Positions 1 through 4,939 of a stretch of 6,439 bases of DNA are shown here, piece by piece (within the stretch, counting starts at the first letter, position 1; every line of letters starts with the position of its first letter). The stretch covers positions 12,708 through 19,146 of the forward strand of contig DJJW01000078.1 of the NCBI GenBank assembly GCA_002434335.1. The letters are read 5' to 3'. Under the pieces are notes generated by a model. That model was given only the letters and a program-made list of their open reading frames with translations. It made no database searches and had not been told where the DNA came from. The position numbers and the translations under genes were made by a program. The DNA comes from Lachnoclostridium sp. UBA6558 (GTDB lineage Bacteria > Bacillota > Clostridia > Lachnospirales > Lachnospiraceae).

Positions 1-1208
1 AATTCCGGGGGAAAGGAAGGTGCTATACGGATGTTACTGTCCTCAGGGTCCTTGCCGTAAGGATAGGTTGCACCTGCTGCTGTTAGTTTAACCCCAGCTT
101 TCTGAGCTCTTTCTACTACTGCTTTGGCACAGCCGTTCAAGGTATCAAAGGAAATGAAATAACCGCCTTTGGGTTTGTACCAGGAACCGACCTCCAGTCC
201 CTCCAGCTCCTCGGACAATTTATTTAATACGATTTCAAATTTTGGCCTTAAGATTTCTGCATGCTTGCTCATATGACTGATTATACCATTTATATTCTTA
301 TAATATCTAACATGCCGCAGCTGATTTACCTTATCATGTCCGATTGTCTGTATCCCCAGCTGTTTCTTGATATCCACCAGATTGTTGGGGGAAGTTGCAA
401 TAGCAGCTACACCAGATCCCGGAAAACTGATTTTGGAGGTGGAAGAAAATTTATAAACCATGTCCGGATTCCCGGCTTTCTTACATTCCTCAAGAATTTC
501 CAGGATATTGTCCTGATCATCTTCATATAAGTGATGCAGGCTGTATGCATTATCCCAATAGATTCTGAAATCTTTGGCCGCCGGTCTTAGCCTGGCAAAG
601 CGTTTCACTACTCTGTCCGAATAGGTAATACCCTGGGGATTGGAGTATTTGGGAACGCACCAGATACCTTTAACGGCTTCATCCTCTGCTACGTATTTCT
701 CCACCAGATCCATATCCGGTCCTTCTTCTGTCATAGGGATATTTATCATCTCAATACCAAAATATTCGGTAATTGCAAAATGTCTGTCATAACCGGGTAC
801 CGGGCAGAGGAATTTCACCTTATCCAGACAGCACCAGGGGGTACTTCCCATAACTCCATGAGTCATGGAACGTGAAATAGCATCATACATTATATTTAAA
901 CTGGAGTTACCATATATGATAAGATTCTCGGCAGGAACCTCTATCATGTCTCCAATAAGCTTCTTCGCTTCAGCAAGGCCATCAAGAACGCCATAATTGC
1001 GGCAGTCTGTGCCATCTTCACAGGTTAAATCAGAAGAGCTGTTTAAGATATCCATCATCTCCATGGAAATATCCAACTGATCAATACAAGGCTTACCTCT
1101 TGACATATCAAGACTTAAATGCAAACCTCTCATTGCTTTGTATTGCTTTCTTAAATCTTCTCTTAATTCCAATAATTCTTCTCTGGACATTTCTTTATAA
1201 GGTTTCAA
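1..1208 (-). CDS. PLP-dependent aminotransferase, aspartate aminotransferase-like (partial, C-terminus off the left edge)
   Basis: This is a fold-type I PLP aminotransferase of the family Pfam lists as Asp_aminotransf/Aminotran_MocR (PF12897), whose Corynebacterium glutamicum member is an aspartate aminotransferase. It would transfer an amino group between aspartate (or a similar amino acid) and a 2-oxo acid in the cytoplasm. 402 residues are visible. They include LDMSRGKP near residues 33-40, YSNPQG with Asn190, WDNAYSLHHL with Asp219 (expected to bind the PLP ring nitrogen), SSTSKISFPG with Lys259 (expected Schiff-base lysine), and SNIRIAPSFPP with Arg394 (expected substrate-carboxylate arginine). 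Family proteins have about 420-430 residues, so only a short tail is missing. I chose the TTG at 1208 because AAAGGAGG lies 8 bases upstream and the N-terminus KPYKEMSREEL matches the family. The ATG at 1190 would cut that conserved start and has no such site. No helix-turn-helix domain is present. The substrate is not proven, and a functional link to xdh is not shown. Confidence 0.93.
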   Translation of the reverse strand, partial: MKPYKEMSREELLELREDLRKQYKAMRGLHLSLDMSRGKPCIDQLDISMEMMDILNSSSDLTCEDGTDCRNYGVLDGLAEAKKLIGDMIEVPAENLIIYGNSSLNIMYDAISRSMTHGVMGSTPWCCLDKVKFLCPVPGYDRHFAITEYFGIEMINIPMTEEGPDMDLVEKYVAEDEAVKGIWCVPKYSNPQGITYSDRVVKRFARLRPAAKDFRIYWDNAYSLHHLYEDDQDNILEILEECKKAGNPDMVYKFSSTSKISFPGSGVAAIATSPNNLVDIKKQLGIQTIGHDKVNQLRHVRYYKNINGIISHMSKHAEILRPKFEIVLNKLSEELEGLEVGSWYKPKGGYFISFDTLNGCAKAVVERAQKAGVKLTAAGATYPYGKDPEDSNIRIAPSFPPE

Positions 1209-1216
1209 GAAAAAGA

Positions 1217-1224
1217 CCTCCTTT
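1217..1224 (-). promoter_or_regulatory. Ribosome binding site that fixes the TTG start
   Basis: The minus strand reads AAAGGAGG, then 8 bases, then TTG at 1208-1206. This near-perfect Shine-Dalgarno sequence supports the TTG start over the in-frame ATG at 1190, which would be 26 bases away. An in-frame TAG lies a short way upstream, so no longer start is likely. Confidence 0.88.
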
Positions 1225-1307
1225 GCTGCGCCATTTCTGACAGTCTATCACAAATCCCCGTACCATGCAATGAAAAACAAGCCATTTTGCGACCATAATT
1301 TAAAATA

Positions 1308-1345
1308 TTTATGCACCTATAAGGACTGTTTATGCAACTTATAGG
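1308..1345. promoter_or_regulatory. Candidate operator: 21-base-period direct repeat with an overlapping 8-bp inverted repeat
   Basis: TTTATGCACCTATA at 1308-1321 is repeated as TTTATGCAACTTATA at 1329-1343, a period of 21 bases (about two helical turns). Overlapping this, CCTATAAG at 1316-1323 and CTTATAGG at 1338-1345 are perfect inverted arms with a 14-base spacer. The block lies about 100 bases upstream of the aminotransferase TTG, where a regulator could act. No good -35/-10 pair could be placed with confidence. The regulator is unknown and the call is inferred from symmetry alone. Confidence 0.4.
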
Positions 1346-1402
1346 TTCTGCTTATTTATCTGATGGTTTCGATAGATTTATGAGAATTGTTTCTGTTTTT
1401 TA

Positions 1403-1424
1403 TGTAAAATTGTGTAACTTTACA
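1403..1424. repeat. Short inverted repeat TGTAAA-N10-TTTACA
   Basis: TGTAAA at 1403-1408 and TTTACA at 1419-1424 form perfect 6-base arms around a 10-base spacer, about 200 bases upstream of the aminotransferase start. It could be a regulator half-site pair or chance in AT-rich DNA. Nothing else identifies it. Confidence 0.2.
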
Positions 1425-1457
1425 GAATTTTATAGATGTTCTTGATATCTGGGATTA

Positions 1458-1732
1458 GGTGTGAAAAATTTAGTTTTATAAAGGGGACGGAAAATTGCAC
1501 CAGGCAGAAAGATTCATGCTTCAATACCAATGTATAAGAAGTCCTAATTCTCTGAAGATTTTATGCTTGGCATATCATCAAACAGATAACTCGCTTCGCT
1601 CAGACAATCTGTTTGATGATATAGCATAAAATCTTCAGAGAAAAGGACTTCTAATACATTTCCATAGGCGCATTCATCTTTCGGCCTGGTGCAATTTTCC
1701 TGGAATCATATTAAAACAGCGTTTTTGATACT
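1458..1732. mobile_element. Possible 275-base non-autonomous (MITE-like) element containing a long palindrome
   Basis: The left end reads GGTGTGAAAA at 1458-1467. The right end, read on the minus strand, is AGTATCAAAA (1732-1723), matching at 7 of 10 bases. Bases 1459-1490 resemble the minus-strand end of the 4828-4930 repeat: both read GTGT, AAAA, AGTTTT and AAGGGGAC in order, about 24 of 31 positions with one gap. The palindrome at 1489-1700 sits inside these ends. There is no coding capacity, no transposase, and no clear target-site duplication. The boundaries are inferred from weak terminal symmetry and from similarity to the second copy. It could instead be a decayed end of a larger insertion. 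Confidence 0.4.
1489..1700. repeat. 212-base near-perfect palindrome (long hairpin)
   Basis: The outer arms 1489-1505 and 1684-1700 are perfect complements (17 bp). Inward follow an imperfect 31-base stretch (1506-1536 with 1653-1683, conserving GAAAGAT, ATGC and AATGTAT), 9 bp (1537-1545/1644-1652), 20 bp (1548-1567/1623-1642) and 16 bp (1572-1587/1607-1622). The only clear bulges are bases 1568-1571 and a one-base offset near 1546. The 19-base loop 1588-1606 reads TGTCTGAGCGAAGCGAGTT on the minus strand. Either strand would fold into one hairpin of about 95 bp as RNA. No U-tract follows, so it is not a simple terminator. It encodes no protein. Confidence 0.9.
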
Positions 1733-1835
1733 TATATCAGTCTGTACGATAAGTGATGGTTATATATGTGTTAGTTAAGTTGAAACAACTTTTTATGAAA
1801 TCAACTAATAAGGTAGTACTAGTTACATGAAAGAA

Positions 1836-1895
1836 GCAGTCTAACCTTAAGAAGTGTCTCAAGCTTGCTTGCGATACTTCTTAAGGTTAGACTGC
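1836..1895 (-). terminator. Strong 23-bp hairpin downstream of xdh, probable terminator or 3'-end stabiliser
   Basis: Arms 1836-1858 and 1873-1895 are complementary at 22 of 23 positions around a 14-base loop. The structure starts 49 bases after the xdh stop codon. On the minus strand it is followed by TTCTTTC, a poor U-tract, so factor-independent termination would be weak. It may instead protect the 3' end of the mRNA. The one mismatch is a G-U wobble in plus-strand RNA but a C-A mismatch in minus-strand RNA, so the hairpin is slightly more stable in the orientation without a gene, which suggests a repeat origin. The loop (TCAAGCTTGCTTGC) has a GC-rich alternating look loosely like the other loop motif in this window. 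Confidence 0.5.
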
Positions 1896-1944
1896 ACAGG
1901 ATGGATAATGAGATCACCTGTCGGTTTCTATGGTTGCATATTTA

Positions 1945-4497
1945 TTATTTGCTGTAAGGTGTAGCTTCAAGGGGCAGACTTGTACGGAACTTGCCGTCCC
2001 ATTTGTAATAAGCGGCCTGAGCTGCAGGTGAAGTTGGTATCAGAGGTATCTCTCCCACTCCTTTTGCTCCATATGCCAACTCTGCATTATTCTTTTCAAT
2101 TAGAATGGTCTGTATTTCAGGAACCTCCGTTGCCCGGAAAAGCCCCAGTGTGCCATATCTGGCCGTTGGTTTTCCGTTTACGATTCTTGGATTCTCCGTA
2201 AGACCAAACCCAAGGCCCATAACTACGCCGCCTTCAATCTGTCCTTCTACGTTTAAGGGATTGATGGCTTTGCCTACATCATGGGCAGCAATTACTTTCG
2301 AAACTTTGCCTTCGTCATTTAATATGACCACCTGTGTTGCATAACCATATGCCAGATGACTGACAGGATTGGGTTTGTCAGAGCCCATAGGGTCTGTAAT
2401 CCCTACAAATTCATCATAGAATTCTTCTCCCTCCAGTTCCTGTAGGGTATGCTCTTTTAATGCCTCCTTTAATTTGAGGGACACTCTTCTTGTGGTCTCA
2501 CCGGTTATAACTGTCTGTCTGGAGGCTGTGCTGGTACCGGAATTAGGCGTGATATCCGTATCCGGCATGGCTACGATAACCTCAGAAGCCTTTAGCCCCG
2601 TGGTCTCACAGCAGATTGCCCGCATGGTTGCGGCTATTCCCTGGCCCATACAGGCCGCACTTGTTCTTAAGGATACCTTGCCCTCCACGATTTTTAACCG
2701 CACCCTGCCTGTATCTGGTATTCCAACACCAACGCCTGCATTCTTGATCGCACAGGCAATTCCGGCCCTGTCATAATTCTTATAATATTCCTCTTTTACT
2801 GCGTCTAGTGTTTCCACCATACCGGTACCTTCATCGGCAAGCTGGCCGTTGGGCAGGGATTGCCCCGGACGGATTGCATTCAGATAACGGATTTCAAAGG
2901 GATCAAGACCTGCTTTTTCTGCTAACAGGTTTAAATTACATTCCGTAGCAAACATTGTCTGAGTAACTCCAAAACCTCTGAAGGCTCCGGAGGGTACATT
3001 ATTCGTGTAGACTGAGAGTCCGATAATATCTATATTCTGATAATTATAGGGGCCTGCCGCATGGGTGCAGGCACGCTGGAGCACAGTTCCTCCAAGGGAA
3101 GCGTAGGCTCCCGTATCTGCCACTAGGCGAAGGCGCATCGCTGTAAGCTTTCCTTTCTCATCACAACCGGTGGTAAGTTCCATTTCCATGGGGTGGCGTT
3201 TGGGATGTACCCGCAGGCTATCTTCTCTGGACAGTGTTACCTTTACCGGAAGGTTGCACAGATAAGCTAACAAGGCGGCATGATGCTGTACGCTCATGTC
3301 CTCTTTCCCGCCGAAACCACCTCCGACATATGCACTGACTATCCTGAGCTTTTCCTTGGGGATGCCAAGAAGCATACCAATTTCTCTGTATTCGTCATAA
3401 ACACTCTGACCTCCTGTATAGACTGTCAGAGTATCTCCCTCAGGAACAGCAAGCGCACTTTCCGGTTCCAGGAAGGCATGCTCCTGTGCCGGTGTATGAT
3501 AGACTCTGGTTACTACATGGGCGGAATTCTGAAGGGCAGTCTCAACATCCCCTCTCTGAATAAGCTCTCTTCTATAGATATTACCGCCCTTATGTATAAG
3601 GGGAGCCTCTTCCTTCATGGCTTCTTTGGCGGACAATAATGGTGTACGCTCCTCATATTCTACTTCTATGAGTTCCTTTATCTCCTTTAATGCCTTCTTT
3701 GATTTGGCTGCTATCAGACAGACAGAGTCTCCCGGATACCTGGTTTCTTCACCTACCGCTATTATTGCCGGCCAGTCAAGGGTCAAATGTCCGATTACTC
3801 TCTCGCCGGGAATGTCTTCTGCCAGAACAATCCTTACCAGCTCCGGATGTTCAAGTGCCTTCTCCAGATGGATTGCTTTCACCAGGGCTCTGGGATACTC
3901 CGCACGAAGGGCAGAACCATACACCATACCCGGTGCCTTTAGATCATCCGCAAATTTAGCCTTACCAAGTACTTTGTCCGGTGCATCGGGTCTGTGGCTC
4001 CGCTCACCGACCTGACCGGTAAATTCACGGACAGGCAGAGGTTTTTCACCTCTTAAATATTCTGCGGCCATCAGTATCGCCTGCTCTATCTTGACATATC
4101 CGGTACAACGGCATATGTTACCCTTGATTGCTTTCTTGACCTCAGCCTTTGAAGGATTTGGATTCACATCCAAAAGACCCTTGGCGCTGATAATCATTCC
4201 TGGAATACAGAAACCACACTGAACTGCACCTGCTTCCGAAAATGCAAAAGCGTAGGCCTCCTGCTCCCTTTTTGAAATCCCTTCCACTGTTAATATCTTT
4301 TTCCCATGTACCTTTGATGCTGTCAAAAGACAGGCTCTTACAGGTTTTCCGTCAAGAAGCACCATACAGGCTCCGCAGGCTCCCTCCATACATCCATTCT
4401 TTACGGAAGTAATATCAAGGTTATCCCTCATATATTCCAATAAATTAACGTCTGTTTCCGTGTCTGTCATCTGGTTGTTTATCCAAAACTGGTACAT
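1945..4497 (-). CDS. xdh: Selenium-dependent-type xanthine dehydrogenase (fused [2Fe-2S] and molybdopterin hydroxylase)
   Basis: This cytoplasmic enzyme of the xanthine oxidase superfamily would hydroxylate a purine or similar N-heterocycle using molybdopterin-bound Mo and pass electrons through two [2Fe-2S] clusters. Residues 1-75 are a plant-type ferredoxin domain (Cys36, 41, 44, 56). Residues 80-150 are the helical second cluster domain (Cys94 and 97 in QCGFC, Cys129 and 131 in CRC). An aldehyde-oxidase hammerhead domain follows at about 175-285, then two Mo-binding domains to about residue 830. Gln364, GGGFGGKE with Glu399, AFRGFG with Arg507, and GVGE with Glu816 correspond to bovine Gln767, Glu802, Arg880 and Glu1261, the purine-active set. 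There is no FAD domain, so a partner outside the window must accept electrons. Length and fusion match the Se-dependent molybdenum hydroxylase family (TIGR03311 type, E. coli XdhD-like). In that family selenium is a labile cofactor, so no selenocysteine is expected and none is seen. The exact substrate is inferred. Confidence 0.93.
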   Translation of the reverse strand: MYQFWINNQMTDTETDVNLLEYMRDNLDITSVKNGCMEGACGACMVLLDGKPVRACLLTASKVHGKKILTVEGISKREQEAYAFAFSEAGAVQCGFCIPGMIISAKGLLDVNPNPSKAEVKKAIKGNICRCTGYVKIEQAILMAAEYLRGEKPLPVREFTGQVGERSHRPDAPDKVLGKAKFADDLKAPGMVYGSALRAEYPRALVKAIHLEKALEHPELVRIVLAEDIPGERVIGHLTLDWPAIIAVGEETRYPGDSVCLIAAKSKKALKEIKELIEVEYEERTPLLSAKEAMKEEAPLIHKGGNIYRRELIQRGDVETALQNSAHVVTRVYHTPAQEHAFLEPESALAVPEGDTLTVYTGGQSVYDEYREIGMLLGIPKEKLRIVSAYVGGGFGGKEDMSVQHHAALLAYLCNLPVKVTLSREDSLRVHPKRHPMEMELTTGCDEKGKLTAMRLRLVADTGAYASLGGTVLQRACTHAAGPYNYQNIDIIGLSVYTNNVPSGAFRGFGVTQTMFATECNLNLLAEKAGLDPFEIRYLNAIRPGQSLPNGQLADEGTGMVETLDAVKEEYYKNYDRAGIACAIKNAGVGVGIPDTGRVRLKIVEGKVSLRTSAACMGQGIAATMRAICCETTGLKASEVIVAMPDTDITPNSGTSTASRQTVITGETTRRVSLKLKEALKEHTLQELEGEEFYDEFVGITDPMGSDKPNPVSHLAYGYATQVVILNDEGKVSKVIAAHDVGKAINPLNVEGQIEGGVVMGLGFGLTENPRIVNGKPTARYGTLGLFRATEVPEIQTILIEKNNAELAYGAKGVGEIPLIPTSPAAQAAYYKWDGKFRTSLPLEATPYSK

Positions 4498-4502
4498 TAT
4501 AT

Positions 4503-4508
4503 CCCTCC
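4503..4508 (-). promoter_or_regulatory. Ribosome binding site of xdh
   Basis: The minus strand reads GGAGGG, five bases before the ATG at 4497. The spacing is a little short but normal for Clostridia. It supports the annotated start, which also matches the typical N-terminus of the family. Confidence 0.85.
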
Positions 4509-4557
4509 GTTTGCCTGTATTGAGATTTTAAGTGAGTATTCTGTTTTTACTGGATTA

Positions 4558-4563
4558 ATTATA
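4558..4563 (-). promoter_or_regulatory. Probable -10 element of the xdh promoter
   Basis: A perfect TATAAT lies on the minus strand, 60 bases before the xdh ATG, which predicts a leader of roughly 50 bases. No good TTGACA-like -35 is found 16-18 bases upstream. That stretch falls at the edge of the inverted repeat 4583-4619. A poor -35 suggests that an activator is needed or that another sigma factor is used, but this is inference. Confidence 0.5.
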
Positions 4564-4582
4564 ATGGGTTCTTTGATATGCT

Positions 4583-4619
4583 GCAGCAGACAGATACCGA
4601 ACTTCAACCTGTCTGCTGC
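4583..4619. promoter_or_regulatory. 11-bp inverted repeat at the xdh promoter -35 region (operator or hairpin)
   Basis: GCAGCAGACAG at 4583-4593 and CTGTCTGCTGC at 4609-4619 are perfect complements around a 15-base spacer. It is the only GC-rich symmetric block in the spacer and lies just upstream of the TATAAT, overlapping the expected -35 position. A dimeric regulator could bind here. It could also end transcripts arriving from the upstream amidohydrolase gene, but no U-tract follows on the minus strand, so the operator reading is slightly preferred. Confidence 0.45.
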
Positions 4620-4621
4620 TC

Positions 4622-4645
4622 ATACCCCCATGTTATGGGTGGTAT
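4622..4645. repeat. Small hairpin next to the xdh operator candidate
   Basis: ATACCCCCA at 4622-4630 pairs with TGGGTGGTAT at 4636-4645 with one bulged base and a 5-base loop. It stands only two bases from the 11-bp inverted repeat, so the two form a tandem pair. An alternative pairing, GTGGT with ACCAC slightly to the right, is possible. No known riboswitch consensus was recognised. Confidence 0.35.
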
Positions 4646-4766
4646 TTGACCACTGTAAATAGTATTTTCGCTATAGAATGATGCAAAGTCATTGGAATAT
4701 AATTTATTATGTAACTTTGATTCAAGTACCAAACGCCTTGCTTCCGTATGAGTTCAACTTGCTGAT

Positions 4767-4785
4767 TGTTTGGGCGCAGCGAGTA
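4767..4785 (+). repeat. Second copy of the hairpin-loop motif
   Basis: TGTTTGGGCGCAGCGAGTA on the plus strand matches the loop of the long palindrome (minus strand of 1588-1606) at 15 of 19 positions. The arms around this copy are badly decayed: only short pieces such as AAGTACC on the left and GGCACTT on the right still pair. It looks like the remnant of a similar element in the opposite orientation. Confidence 0.5.
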
Positions 4786-4827
4786 ATTTGCTTTATATAA
4801 TGGCAGGCACTTAGTGTTCAGAAAACT

Positions 4828-4930
4828 AGTGTCAAAAAAAACGAGGCAAGGGAGTTTGGAATCGAAGAATGTGTTCTTTCTGCTTTATTCACTACACAGT
4901 CCCCTTGTGAAAAACTTACCTTTTGACACT
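4828..4930. mobile_element. 103-base MITE-like element with perfect 10-bp terminal inverted repeats
   Basis: AGTGTCAAAA at 4828-4837 and TTTTGACACT at 4921-4930 are perfect inverted repeats. Inside them, CAAGGG at 4847-4852 and CCCTTG at 4902-4907 also pair. The element begins 10 bases beyond the stop codon of the amidohydrolase gene and encodes nothing. Its minus-strand end (4929 downward) resembles 1459-1490. On the minus strand the inner 6-bp stem is followed after five bases by eight T residues, so it could also act as a weak terminator for the upstream gene, although the loop of about 50 bases is long. No transposase or clear target duplication was found. Confidence 0.5.
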
Positions 4931-4939
4931 CAAACATTT

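Noticed and set aside
261..530. Plus-strand open frame of 89 codons
   Set aside because: It lies opposite the well-supported aminotransferase, has no family features and no good ribosome binding site.
1188..1190. ATG as the start of the aminotransferase
   Set aside because: The TTG six codons upstream has a strong, well-spaced ribosome binding site and restores the conserved family N-terminus.
1209..1944. CRISPR array or small protein gene in the long spacer
   Set aside because: The repeats are inverted arms with no regular spacer units, and no frame with a start, ribosome binding site and reasonable length was found.
1980..4015. Several plus-strand open frames of 73-132 codons
   Set aside because: All are antisense to xdh, whose frame carries continuous conserved motifs. 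They overlap one another and look like nothing known.
1945..4497. Selenocysteine in the hydroxylase
   Set aside because: No in-frame TGA occurs. Selenium in this family is a labile cofactor at the Mo site and not an encoded residue.
4498..4939. Purine or molybdenum-cofactor riboswitch upstream of xdh
   Set aside because: I looked because of the gene's function, but could not match a purine aptamer or Moco motif. The hairpins lie mostly upstream of the likely transcription start. A covariance-model scan would settle it.
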